A stretch of 64,000 bases of DNA from the NCBI GenBank assembly GCA_003194525.1, contig NBIV01000300.1, positions 24,933 to 88,932 on the forward strand, written 5' to 3'. A program made the position numbers and the translations under genes. The notes under the pieces were generated by a model. The model saw nothing but the letters and a program-made list of their open reading frames with translations. It made no database searches and had not been told where the DNA came from. How positions within the stretch are numbered: the first letter of the stretch is position 1; each line of letters begins with the position of its first letter. The stretch is from Gracilariopsis chorda. Taxonomy: Eukaryota; Rhodophyta; Florideophyceae; Gracilariales; Gracilariaceae. Of this stretch, positions 1 to 9,471 are shown in pieces.

Positions 1-1486
1 CGTTCTTCAACACGATCACGTACCCGCTGCTGTACTTGACGAAAATTCTGTCCGCCCGTCGACGCTTTCCAAGCCCAAAGTGTACTGTTTCAAGATATGA
101 ATTCGATACCGCCGTCCCAGGAGACCCCACCCGTCGCTTCATGCGCAGTTTGCCAGCTTGTACCATTACCACTGCGTGCAACGGCGTGCAACTACGATTC
201 CAAGGATTTCCCACCCGCACTAGCAAATAGTTGCGCTGCTTCTTACTGGGCGGCGTGATATTCTGAAACAGTCGATATGAGCCGCCCAACTTGACGTTGT
301 TGTGATCGCCCTGACTGGAAATAATGTCTATGCGACCGTCCATGTCGTAGTCAAATGCTACCGAATGATCCCCCCTCGTGTTGCCAGGTCGGCTAATGGG
401 TTGCGATACGCGTCTGAATGTGCCGTCTCCGCGGTTGAGAAGCAGAATGTCGTAGTCATTGTACTGCGTCACGTGCAGGTCGATGAAACCGTCGTTGTTG
501 AAATCGCCAGTTGTCACCCCGCGTGACTGCGTTCCGCGCGGAATCCTAGCCTTTGCACTCACGTCAACGTAGTACCCGCCGCGGTTTTCAAGCAGATAGT
601 CATCGTAAGCTACGTCTGGTAGCCACCATCCAATGCGAGAGCGTGCTACGTAAAGGTCAAAGTCGCCGTCGTTATCAAAGTCCAGTTCGGCCACGGCCGC
701 CACACCGCGGTACGCCAATCCGCGCGGCAGAACCTGCTTGGAAATTTCAGTCAGAGTGAATGCTCGGGTAACTCTCCAGACGCGCAGCGTCCAGTACGTG
801 AGTACTTCCATTTGAAGATCATCTTCTAAATCGGTGACGGTGCCAAGTTGCTCCGGTGTGGACTGGAATGAACCGCCAACACCGCGCAGCGTAAAGCGCC
901 CGCTCTTCGTCTGCTCGTATGCGAATTGAGAGGAGCCTTTGAGGGCGGCCGCATTGATGAAGAGCACATCCGGCCAATACAGATGAGCCCGTTTTGAAAG
1001 GTCCATGTATACGGCGGTTCGACCACGACCGCCACGCCGAGTTACGCCCGCCTGGGCGGACACAAGTCGCACGTTTCTCGTGGCGGCATTCACTTCATAC
1101 ATGAGGGGAGAGCTGGGGTTTCTTCCAAAATTGCCTCCGGCAGAGAGAGTGAAACGCATGTTGCGCGTCCAGGGAGAGATGGGAAAGGCGTTTATGCCGT
1201 GTATGTCGTGCCACATTTGCCAGGAGGATCGGGAAAATGTGCCGTCTCCGTTGTTCCAGAACAGCTGAGACGGGACTGAATCGTGGTGATTGAAGAGTAG
1301 ATCGGGGTATCCATCACGGTCAAGGTCGACTACGGTGGGTCCGCCGTACTTCTTCAAGCGACGCGCGTCGTACAAGCCGGCGCCAAACGTGCTGTCTCGA
1401 AAGTAGGCGAGCGTTTGCGCGTGGGAGGTTGCGGGTAAACATGGTAAAAGCCACAGGACGAAGGATGCAATGAAAGCAAGCGCCAT
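1..1486 (-). CDS. Secreted FG-GAP/VCBS repeat protein with ASPIC/UnbV domain (3' end outside window)
   Basis: The reading frame is open from the ATG at 1486 to the window edge (495 codons), with no stop and no visible intron. Residues 1-23 form a signal peptide (hydrophobic core, Ala-X-Ala-like end at SHA), so the product is probably secreted or enters the endomembrane system. Four calcium-loop motifs of the DxDxDG type mark FG-GAP/VCBS beta-propeller repeats: DLDRDGYPD (54-62), DFDNDGDFD (269-277), DFNNDGFID (328-336) and DYDMDGRID (379-387). Two repeats are followed by NNGDGTF or NRGDGTF. From about residue 419 the sequence matches the ASPIC/UnbV module, including the VHFGLG signature (468-473). 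This architecture is known from bacterial proteins and from the animal CRTAC1/ASPIC family, which are extracellular and adhesion-like. The precise role here is unknown. The next gene on the same strand is the amylase, upstream. Confidence 0.85.
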   Translation of the reverse strand, partial: MALAFIASFVLWLLPCLPATSHAQTLAYFRDSTFGAGLYDARRLKKYGGPTVVDLDRDGYPDLLFNHHDSVPSQLFWNNGDGTFSRSSWQMWHDIHGINAFPISPWTRNMRFTLSAGGNFGRNPSSPLMYEVNAATRNVRLVSAQAGVTRRGGRGRTAVYMDLSKRAHLYWPDVLFINAAALKGSSQFAYEQTKSGRFTLRGVGGSFQSTPEQLGTVTDLEDDLQMEVLTYWTLRVWRVTRAFTLTEISKQVLPRGLAYRGVAAVAELDFDNDGDFDLYVARSRIGWWLPDVAYDDYLLENRGGYYVDVSAKARIPRGTQSRGVTTGDFNNDGFIDLHVTQYNDYDILLLNRGDGTFRRVSQPISRPGNTRGDHSVAFDYDMDGRIDIISSQGDHNNVKLGGSYRLFQNITPPSKKQRNYLLVRVGNPWNRSCTPLHAVVMVQAGKLRMKRRVGSPGTAVSNSYLETVHFGLGKRRRADRIFVKYSSGYVIVLKN

Positions 1487-2170
1487 ATTGCGGGGGTTTC
1501 AGATATTGTCAGCGCAGGTGCCGGACACGGGTTTTGGCCGGCAAGGGTGGAGGGAAAGGGGGGTTTTGTAGTTCTGAGGGGATGGCGTGGTGGAGGTAGA
1601 GGAAGGTGAGAGAGCTGGCAAGGGAAATGTTGGTGGGGCGGGGTGGGGGGGATTGCAAGTTGGGTGGGTCTCGTGAGCGCACAAGGGTGGAGATGTGTGG
1701 GTGGGGGGCGGTGGGAGCGGAGTTGCGGAGCAACCGTCGAGGTGCAACAACGGCAGGAACAGCACAATGTGCGGGCGGTGGCGCAGTGCGGGACAGCGAG
1801 TGCGGCGCGGCTAGACGCGCGCATGGCACGCGTCACCAACTGCGTCGCTATTGGACGGAGGTGACTTACAGACGCAATTGCGCCCCCATTAATGGCGACG
1901 CTCCATGTTGCGCAATCGCTCGCTTTTCCCGTCGTACAACGCTTACACGTGTGCGTGTGCGTGTGCGTGTATGACATGCGTTGCCCTCCGCCCAAGGAGG
2001 CGAAGCGCCGCCTTGTCTTCACCGCCCAAATGTACCAGTACAGTTGTATGTAGCATAAACTGCTCTAACTCCTTTTACAACAATACCTTTGGTAGCAATG
2101 GTATCTACTTCCGCTGTGTTCGTAACAGATTGTCCTGTAGATAGCTGGTCCCACTCTCTTTATCTACACC
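1487..2170. other. Spacer between the FG-GAP gene and the amylase gene
   Basis: No convincing gene. It should contain the promoter of the FG-GAP gene and the 3' region of the amylase gene. Bases 1540-1830 are strongly G/T-biased on the plus strand, which creates overlapping proline- or glycine-rich spurious ORFs on both strands. A short GTGTGC repeat lies at 1945-1971. Confidence 0.6.
1945..1971. repeat. (GTGTGC)n microsatellite
   Basis: About four tandem copies of a GTGTGC-like hexamer. The reverse strand reads as His-Thr repeats inside a spurious ORF. It lies about 460 bp upstream of the FG-GAP gene start. Confidence 0.8.
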
Positions 2171-3892
2171 CTAAAAGGAGGCAACGGCCAGCTGACCATC
2201 GTCGCTGGCGACAAGTACGTTGTTGGCACCGCCCTGCCACTGCTCCATTTGCTCGTTGTCCGCCTTCGCCTCGGAGCGTTTGATGCACTTCCACTCCACA
2301 CGCTGTCCGCGAGTCATGGATATCGTCCCCCTCCACGTCGGATACGCTGCCGCCGACAGTTGCACCGCCCGCCCAACCTCCCATACACCCACTTCAACGC
2401 TGCTGCCAACCACATATACACCCTGTCCCGTCACTGTCTGCCCATTTCTACACTCGAAAGATACCTCAACGTCATCACTTTGCGAGCCGTCACCGCCCCC
2501 GTTTCCTCCACCACCCCCCCTTACCAACGATCCCACGTGAATTGCTGCCGCCCCTATTGCCCCAACTTTGAAATGTGCCTTTCCATCCGCACCTACACTT
2601 ATCGTCGCTCCGTCGCATAACCCGTCTTTCACCTCCCCGTTCACTATGTCGCAGTATGTTCCCTGCCGCATCCCCGTGTCCACAACCTTGTCAATCGTCG
2701 CAAAGTCTTCACGATTGATCATCACGTATCCCAATCCACCGCGTCCAAATCCGATTTGATGGTTTCCGTTGTCCCACCAATGAGACACAAAGAACTTGCC
2801 ACTCGTCTTGCCACGGAATTCCACCATGTTACTAATCCCCCTCCACCGGTGTTCGCACACCCACTCCCGCCCGCATGCACCGCCAGAGTGCACCCCATGT
2901 CGAGGCGGCCCCTGGTCATGATCCTCGAAGAAGTAACTTGACATCACTTTTGGATACCCGTATGGATACGCCAAACTGAAGATCTCACCAATGTAGTATA
3001 GGTTTCCGATATCCTTGTACGTCAGAGTTGCTTGTGTGTTCTGACGTTGATCGTCGTGGTTTGACACAAATACAACTGCATCATCACTTCTCATCCAGCC
3101 CCTGCTGTTGATCACATGTCGAATGTCCTTCAGTTTGGCCCTTCCCTTGAAGAAGTGGCCTACAGTTCGTTCAAACTTAAACTCCGTAACCGCTCCATTG
3201 GAAACGTATTCAGAAGGTTGAACAGCTTCTCCACCCGCTCCAATCACCTCCTGAAAGATAAACACGCGTCGTTTCAACTTGGAAACAATTGCACGGATGT
3301 CTCCGCTGGCCATGTGTTTGGCAGCGTCCAGACGAAATCCCTTCACTCCCAAATCAATCAAGTCATTCATGTAATCCGCGATCTTTCGTCGTACGTATTC
3401 TGATTCCGTTTTCAGGTCATTTAACCCGACAAGGTCACAGTTCTGGACCTCAAACCGGTTCGAATAATTGATTGTCGAGCGACAGGTATGAAAATCATTA
3501 CTTGTGTAAGGCACAAGTGGGAAATCCCTATTCAAGGCGGCCATATGATTAATCACAGCGTCTACATAAACATCCACGCCGGCTGATGCACATCGACGAA
3601 CCATTGCCCGGAATTCCGAACGGGATCCTCCACGCCCTTCAATTGCATAGCTTATTGGTTGATATCGAGACCACCATTCGGAACGATCTACCGACTGTTG
3701 CGGAGGTGATACCTGCACTGCTGTAAAACCTTTTGGTCCCAGTTGACGTTCGCATTCTTTCCCAATATCATTCCAGCTCCATTCGAACAGATGCACAAAT
3801 GCAATGCGGCTTTCACCCCTTGCAGAACTGAATAACGGCCACAAAATGGTCCCAAGTCCAAACAGTACATACAGCTTCGTACCTCGCAACAT
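2171..3892 (-). CDS. Secreted GH13 alpha-amylase with C-terminal CBM20 starch-binding domain
   Basis: This 573-residue intronless ORF encodes an endo-acting alpha-1,4-glucan hydrolase. Residues 1-26 look like a signal peptide. GH13 conserved region I is DAVINH (111-116). Region II, GFRLDAAKH (185-193), carries the nucleophile Asp189. Region III, FIFQEVI (211-217), carries the acid/base Glu215. Region IV, VSNHDDQ (276-282), carries the transition-state Asp280. All three catalytic residues are present. The N-terminal AFVHLFEWSW resembles the animal/actinobacterial alpha-amylase subfamily. After the barrel and C domain there is a Gly-rich linker (about 455-470) and a CBM20-like domain with the VGVWEVG and Trp-binding-site pattern. 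Alga-type cytosolic starch would not normally need a secreted enzyme, so the substrate could be external or vacuolar. A TATA box lies about 100 bp upstream. Confidence 0.93.
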   Translation of the reverse strand: MLRGTKLYVLFGLGTILWPLFSSARGESRIAFVHLFEWSWNDIGKECERQLGPKGFTAVQVSPPQQSVDRSEWWSRYQPISYAIEGRGGSRSEFRAMVRRCASAGVDVYVDAVINHMAALNRDFPLVPYTSNDFHTCRSTINYSNRFEVQNCDLVGLNDLKTESEYVRRKIADYMNDLIDLGVKGFRLDAAKHMASGDIRAIVSKLKRRVFIFQEVIGAGGEAVQPSEYVSNGAVTEFKFERTVGHFFKGRAKLKDIRHVINSRGWMRSDDAVVFVSNHDDQRQNTQATLTYKDIGNLYYIGEIFSLAYPYGYPKVMSSYFFEDHDQGPPRHGVHSGGACGREWVCEHRWRGISNMVEFRGKTSGKFFVSHWWDNGNHQIGFGRGGLGYVMINREDFATIDKVVDTGMRQGTYCDIVNGEVKDGLCDGATISVGADGKAHFKVGAIGAAAIHVGSLVRGGGGGNGGGDGSQSDDVEVSFECRNGQTVTGQGVYVVGSSVEVGVWEVGRAVQLSAAAYPTWRGTISMTRGQRVEWKCIKRSEAKADNEQMEQWQGGANNVLVASDDGQLAVASF

Positions 3893-3992
3893 GATCTCTC
3901 AAGATGATTTGAAACTGCTGTATGAAGAGCGGTAAGGCAGTTGTCTTGGTACTGGATCGCATCTGGGTGCTCACTGCCCTTTGTGACTCGCC

Positions 3993-4000
3993 TTTTTATA
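3993..4000 (-). promoter_or_regulatory. TATA box of the amylase gene
   Basis: On the minus strand the sequence reads TATAAAAA, about 101-108 bp upstream of the amylase ATG. A start about 30 bp downstream of it would give a 5' UTR of roughly 75 nt. This is a sequence match only; no transcript evidence is available. Confidence 0.55.
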
Positions 4001-6586
4001 GTGGATCGGACTAGTACGCCTTTGCTGAATATCATCACTGAAAGTGGGGGAAGAGGTGTGCGGAAGAGAGGGGAACCACTGCAATTCAACTGTTTCAGGA
4101 AAATGGTACGTGGAATGAAAAGAGAAATGGAAAGACGGCTCACCGTTCGTGATGCTGACTTCATCAGCAGAGCTGTCCTTCAAAAGTTGACTTAGACCTT
4201 ACACAACTGTTCTGTTGGGAATGGACTTTCATCGCTGACTAACTCATACGGGCTAGCATATCGATAATTCGCCGCCATTGTTTGAGCGTTTTGAAACCAG
4301 GATTGGCGGGAAAAGATGATATTCGCATCAAAAGTGCAGCTAGTTGTTGCCTGAGATTCACAGGGGAGGTTGAACAGATTCATACAAGGATATAGTGCGA
4401 ATCTATGTGGACTTGTGTCAGGGTTGGAAAATGCTTAGTACACGCGGCCGAATGAAAGTTCATTGAACGACGTATGACAGTGCGTAAAACGAAGATATGA
4501 TGGGACTCGGAATACAGGATATGGCGAATATCCCAAATGGGCATTAACCACGAACATGTTTCGGGTTTGTTGTGTATTGCTTGCTTTGAATGGTGGTGAG
4601 CCAAGCGAGACAAAGTACAACGGCTGGGCATTGAAGTGAAGATGCAACATGTTCAAGAAGTGACATGCAGGGCTCACCTGTTGTGAATTGACGTGTTCTT
4701 GGAAATGGGATGGAACGGGAGCGGAGGTGTTGATGCGTTGAAGATGGGCACCTAGGCAGCTTCCTGAGGAACAGAGTGCAAAGAGGCGAATGGTTGATGA
4801 AGGCTTGATTTACAAGTGCTGCGAAACAAGCTCACCATGCCTTTCGACGAGTGACGTCGTCTCTTTAGACTGAGAAATTGCAAGATGACCGGTGACGTCC
4901 GGTCCACAAGGAACGACCGTTTCAAAAATACGAGCTTACGTTTTGGTATCGATGAAATGGCGCAACATTGACACCATCCGTGACGGTTGATGTACCACCG
5001 GTACCAAATGTTCGAAAAGGGATCTCGCAACATCGCTGCTTGTCGCTCAAGGTATGATGCACTTGTCGTAGTACGGTGCGAAATTGGGAAGGAACGACAT
5101 GTAGTCAATGCAAAATCATTGTAAAGTGCACGCGCAGCCTTGTAGCAGAATACGTGGACGGCTCGGGGCAACAATAACAGGCAATGAACGCATCGGTTGA
5201 TCCGCGAAGGGTGCGCAGTTGATCTCCACTCACAGAAAAAGCAAGTCTCTGTCACCGAATGAAGACACGCGGAAGACACTCACGACGCGCTAAAGAGACG
5301 ATTGACCTATAGTGGGCGGAGGAACGTGATGATACTCGTGGTGAGCTCCCGCAGTCGCGCAGTGGTGGGTGGGAACATGTGCTGGGAACGCTACACGTGT
5401 TATGTAGCTCTACGTTTCAGAGAGTTACATGCAGCATGTATCGCTGGAAGGATTAATGCGCCCAATCAGCTCGTCCCATTGAACTGCTCGAGGTGAAGGT
5501 GTGTTTTTGCGAGAACGCATCGAAATGCGGCTCTTTTGTTTGCCAGAGCTTTCGATAATGTACGATACACACAGCTCATGCTTTTGCGGCCCTTCAGTAG
5601 ACTACCCGCGTGTAGTGCCTCTACCCTTGTACGGCAGCAATCCCGTCGGCCGTATCCGTTCACGGACTCCGTTGACGTATTTCTCCACACTAGGCGCATC
5701 CACTGTGGCCAGCCGCGCCAGCCGCCCCTCGCATGTGGCGCGTCATGCTTTGCCGCCGCGGCAATCACCTCGCTTCGTGGCCTTCGTTTCTCGGAACACG
5801 TTGCCAAGTGCGTAATAGTCTACCGGAAGAGGTAGGTCTACGCCATCACATCGGTGCAACGACAACCGCCATTGCAATCACGGATGGAGTCGACAGAACC
5901 AGTATTCGTCTTACTTGAGACTGCAACAAGTGGCGACGTCACTGCCGTCGTCACATGATGTTGCAAGTATGCGGCCCTGTTTCATCATCCGAAGAAAAAA
6001 GAATACAGAGCTAACCTGAGGGTTATTGTTGATAACCCCTACCTCACTTTGGTAGAACGCTTTCTAATGCTGACTCGCTAGCTTGCCATTCCTCACCACA
6101 TATGTGATCAATCACATCTGCCCCGAAACTTCATGCCGACTGAAACAGGCATCTCCCTGGCACCCATTGTTCAGCTGTCCATGTCCGCAAAGCGAAGTCA
6201 CCACGTGCGAGAGGTTTCAAGCTCGCCTTCTTTGCACACTCACATTCCTCCATGCCTCTCGGTCCAACCACCTGATTGTTCTCACCTTAGCTGCCAACAA
6301 AGGGAGAGAGGTCCCAGTCTTGGTAAACCTCCCCATATCCAACACACAAACAACCTCACTTAAGACTCAATTTTTGGCACTCACTAGTGTCTATTCGACC
6401 ATTATGAGCACCTGTTGGCTGCCAGGCGAGGCAGTGATGCCGCCGCCGGACGGTCCACAAGTGGAACGGCTGGTCAACAAGACCCCGTTCCACAGTTGGT
6501 TCCACAGTTGGCTAACAGTGGCCCGCGTTTTGTCCCTTGCGAAGATGACGACTAGCCAGCAATGCTTTCCGTTTTCCGTACAAACC

Positions 6587-6629
6587 AAGCTTTACTATCG
6601 CAACGAAGTTCGTTGCGATAGTAAGGCTT
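6587..6629. repeat. Near-perfect 43-bp palindrome
   Basis: Two 16-base arms (6592-6607 and 6609-6624) are exact reverse complements around a single G. After one mismatch, four more bases (AAGC/GCTT) pair on each side. It lies about 60 bp outside the left end of the MITE candidate and could fold into a strong hairpin. Confidence 0.85.
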
Positions 6630-6687
6630 CGTTGAACGAACGTGTACTGATTACTCAGCGGTTCAGGGGAATCACGCTCCATCGCTG

Positions 6688-7061
6688 GTGTCTATCTGAC
6701 CAGCGACCTCATATGAGGTCAATTTTAATTACTCTAGAACTTTATCAAAACCTTAAAACTTTTCCAAAAACTTTTTCACTTTGATCTTCTCATCATGTCT
6801 TCTACGCCGGCAGCGCTGAACCATGTCCACAACACATCACCAACAGTCGTAGCTGTCACATCAAGCACTATCGTCAACAACATTCGTACACAATGGCCCC
6901 GTCCACAGATCTTATAGTTCAAAGACCACCTGGTTGGCCATGTTTCAAGTTCGAAATTTGAAATGTGGGGCCATGCGGATCAGATTTCAATTTTTTTTTT
7001 TTAATTTTGCGTGCCGTTGCGCTGACCTCATATGAGGTCAGCGCACCGGTCCGATAGACAC
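6688..7061. mobile_element. MITE-like element with ~40-bp terminal inverted repeats
   Basis: The left end begins GTGTCTATC (6688-6696) and the right end finishes with its exact complement, GATAGACAC (7053-7061). Each inverted repeat continues inward through GACC to a CATATG-centred palindrome (6705-6720 on the left; 7019-7044, a perfect 26-mer, on the right). The interior is about 300 bp, AT-rich, with a T-run near 6992, and has no coding capacity. Size and structure fit a non-autonomous DNA transposon. I could not identify a convincing target-site duplication, so the exact ends may be off by a few bases. Confidence 0.6.
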
Positions 7062-7808
7062 TCGTGATTTCAATCGGGGCAACCGTGGTTACGATAACGG
7101 TCCTTCTGACATTGATCTTAAATTTTTAGTCACATCTCAAGCATTCCTGTGTTGCGGTTGATTGGCAAACCCTTTACAGATACATTCAACCAGCGTATGG
7201 GATAAGATAGTCTGACTTTGGTAGAATGGAAAGCTAACTTGGAAACGCCTCACCTCCGATGCAGAGAGAAGTTGCGTGCATTTCGCACAGTTGTTATTGG
7301 AGATCGATGTCTCACCATTTCATGAACCTATCAACTTCGAAGCCCCAGGCTAATGCACGTTAACATGACAAGCACCAAAGAGCACCCCCAAAACGTGTCT
7401 CACCACGTGGTGCGACACCTTAAGAACGAGAGATGTTCTGTGAAGACCACCACCATAGCCTGGATCATAATCAAGTCCATGCGCTGCGAATTCCTGTGGC
7501 ATGTCTGATCCGCTCTGAATCATTCCTGAGCGAGTTCACCTGATTGGAATATCCCTTCCCCACCAGCTCACCCCCAAAATCCTGCGAAAACCGCATATCA
7601 CTTCCCCGTTTGCCGTGTCTTTGGAGCATGACAGGCAAATGTGTGCACACACAAGCACGCTTCCCCGCTGAACGCTATCGCCTCTTTACAGTACTCCCGT
7701 CATCATGTGGATGAGTCCACCACGTAGATCATGAGCTGCACCAAGATAGTAGACACAGGAGAAAATGTCCAATCTTGGGAGCAAACTGCATCATTTGCAA
7801 AGTTATCT

Positions 7809-7896
7809 AGAAGGCTACTGTCGTGATTAGGTGCTTCTGTTTTCCGATATTCGCAGTCCCAAAAACAAACGAGCGCTTACCAATCGGTAGCCTTCT
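7809..7896. repeat. Inverted pair of a short recurring motif (AGAAGGCTAC)
   Basis: AGAAGGCTAC at 7809-7818 and its exact complement GTAGCCTTCT at 7887-7896 are 68 bp apart. The same motif recurs at 9423-9432 and 9459-9468, and a variant at about 14094. At 7897 it is followed by AACCCTTTACCCC; similar CCCTTT/CCCTTG strings accompany other copies. Confidence 0.6.
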
Positions 7897-8231
7897 AACC
7901 CTTTACCCCTGTACTCTGCACCCTTCTCGAAACACAGCTTTCAACATGCAAGTCGGAAGACTCACCGCTGTCCCGATGTGAGAGTGACGCACTCTCGACA
8001 TGACCACACGCGACCAAGCTTCAAATACTCCGCTCCAGGTCTGCGACATACACTAACCTTGTGTGCCCTTGGTATAAATATACCTATATCGCAAAGTTTC
8101 AAGATGAAAGTCACCATGCTCATACATCACCATACAAAAGCCAAACTGCTGATGCCGAATGTCATGCACCTCTTCTAAAAAACAAACACGTTCACCCATA
8201 TCCTGGGAACTGATGTTTGCAATGAACAGGC

Positions 8232-9287
8232 TCATCGCTCACGATACTTATTAATCTTTCCAGATATTGGAACTTGGCCTGGTTCCAACTTTTCAACCAC
8301 TCTAAGCTTCGCACTCCGAGCCCTTGGATTCTTTTCACACTCCTCTTCTGCAGCCACCACAGGTTTCTTTGTAAGTAATTTCACTCCACCAACGCGCTCC
8401 GCAGCCATCCGAAACACGCGCTTCGCAATACGATCTTCTAAGGAGTGGAACGATATCACAGCAATCGTTGCATGCGGTGCAGCCATTTCAATAGCTTCCA
8501 ACAATCCCTCTTCCAAAGCGGCAAGCTCATCATTAGTGGCTATGCGCAGCGCTTGAAACACCTGCGTAGCTGGGTGGATTCCCTTTTTCCTCCATCCCTT
8601 CACTCTTTCAACGAGTGTTGCAAGCTGCTTGGTGCTCTCGATAGGCCTCCTCTCGCGTTCGTTTACCAGCACACGGGCGATTTTACGGGATTGACGCTCT
8701 TCGCCGAGCGTCCAGAACAGCTCGGCTAGTTCGCGTTCAGAGGCGGTATCAAGTATGTCGCGTGCTGACATTCCTGTGCAGGACATGCGCATGTCGATCG
8801 GACCGTCGTGAGTGAAACTGAACCCGCGTTCCGCTTGGTCAAGCTGCATGGAAGAGGTACCGATATCCATCAACACGGCGTTCACTTCTGGCACTTTCAA
8901 CTCGTCAAGTACTGCCCGCATGTCTCGAAAGTCCGCGCGTGCGTAGCGGACATTGTCGAAAGGGCGCAGTGCAGAACGCGCAATGGAAAGTGCGTTGGGG
9001 TCTTTGTCAAGGGCCACATACTGAGTTATACGCTTATGGCGCAAAAGATGGGATGCGTGTCCGCCAGCGCCAATCGTGCAGTCAAGGAAGGTGTCGATGC
9101 CGTCTGGAAAGAAAGAACTGAGCTCGGCGAGTAAGACCGGAATATGAGGAAGACGGACGGTGGCTTGTTCGGCGGACGCAAAGCTGGCAGTGGCTGTGGT
9201 TCCGCTTCTGGCCGGACGAAAACCGAGACTGGGGAGACGTCGCGCTGAGCTTCGTGGCGCCAATGCGTGTGCGAAAGCTATTGCCAT
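8232..9287 (-). CDS. rsmH: 16S rRNA (cytosine1402-N4)-methyltransferase RsmH, organelle-targeted
   Basis: This 351-residue protein belongs to the MraW/RsmH family, which N4-methylates C1402 of small-subunit rRNA using S-adenosylmethionine. Family signatures in order: HIPVLL (48-53), the SAM-binding DCTIGAGGHA (69-78), ALDKD (92-96), DIGTSSMQLD (141-150), RGFSF and DGPIDMRM (154-168), HPATQVFQALRI (238-249), ISFHSLEDR (278-286) and NPRARSAKLR (320-329). The first ~45 residues precede the bacterial start and are rich in Ala, Ser and Arg with almost no acids, so the enzyme is probably imported into a plastid or mitochondrion and acts on organellar ribosomes; the sequence does not decide which. 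Essentially full length, no frameshift. The nearby plus-strand ORFs are shadows. Confidence 0.93.
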   Translation of the reverse strand: MAIAFAHALAPRSSARRLPSLGFRPARSGTTATASFASAEQATVRLPHIPVLLAELSSFFPDGIDTFLDCTIGAGGHASHLLRHKRITQYVALDKDPNALSIARSALRPFDNVRYARADFRDMRAVLDELKVPEVNAVLMDIGTSSMQLDQAERGFSFTHDGPIDMRMSCTGMSARDILDTASERELAELFWTLGEERQSRKIARVLVNERERRPIESTKQLATLVERVKGWRKKGIHPATQVFQALRIATNDELAALEEGLLEAIEMAAPHATIAVISFHSLEDRIAKRVFRMAAERVGGVKLLTKKPVVAAEEECEKNPRARSAKLRVVEKLEPGQVPISGKINKYRER

Positions 9288-9334
9288 CTTGACGCAGTTC
9301 GGACTTGCGGTGGACCGCGCGGGGAGCGACGTGG

Positions 9335-9340
9335 TATATA
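9335..9340 (-). promoter_or_regulatory. TATA-like box upstream of rsmH
   Basis: TATATA on the minus strand, about 50 bp upstream of the rsmH ATG. This spacing would leave only a ~20-nt 5' UTR, which is short but possible in a compact genome. Confidence 0.4.
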
Positions 9341-9419
9341 CAGATCGTGATGCGTGAAAGATGTGTTGTATCTACCAAGGGTAGCTTAGCTACCTTTACC
9401 TACCGGTCCTGAAATACCG

Positions 9420-9471
9420 TTGGTAGCCTTCTGTATAATATAACTGTAAAGGGTTATTAGAAGGCTACCAA
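9420..9471. repeat. 52-bp element with perfect 13-bp inverted ends
   Basis: TTGGTAGCCTTCT (9420-9432) and AGAAGGCTACCAA (9459-9471) are exact complements separated by 26 AT-rich bases containing GTAAAGGGTTAT. It contains the same core motif as the pair at 7809-7896. It lies 130 bp upstream of rsmH and could be a hairpin, a tiny palindromic repeat or a binding site. Confidence 0.7.

Larger units (their letters stand above)
3893..8231. other. 4.3-kb region without a supported gene
   Basis: Only short ORFs occur here. They lack domain-like composition, and overlapping frames are open on both strands. The longest, a 233-codon plus-strand ORF at 6083-6784, runs through a palindrome and into a MITE-like element, so it is not treated as a gene. 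Contents I can support are the amylase promoter, a 43-bp near-palindrome at 6587-6629, the MITE candidate at 6688-7061 and an inverted motif pair at 7809-7896. The 3' end of rsmH lies at 8232. Confidence 0.6.

Noticed and set aside
1354-2022. 222-codon minus-strand ORF upstream of and overlapping the FG-GAP start
   Set aside because: Pro/His/Thr-rich reading of biased DNA and of the GTGTGC repeat; the FG-GAP frame explains the overlapped part.
3688-4164. 158-codon minus-strand ORF over the amylase 5' end
   Set aside because: Out of frame with the amylase, and it covers the TATA box and presumed 5' UTR.
4752-5279. 175-codon minus-strand ORF
   Set aside because: Cys/Ser/Arg-rich composition typical of non-coding frames, no motif, overlapped by other frames.
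5466-5815. Overlapping ORFs of ~100 codons on both strands
   Set aside because: Mutual shadows with no recognisable motif on either strand.
6083-6784. 233-codon plus-strand ORF
   Set aside because: It runs across the 43-bp palindrome and into the MITE candidate, and has no domain-like pattern. The length is explained by chance.
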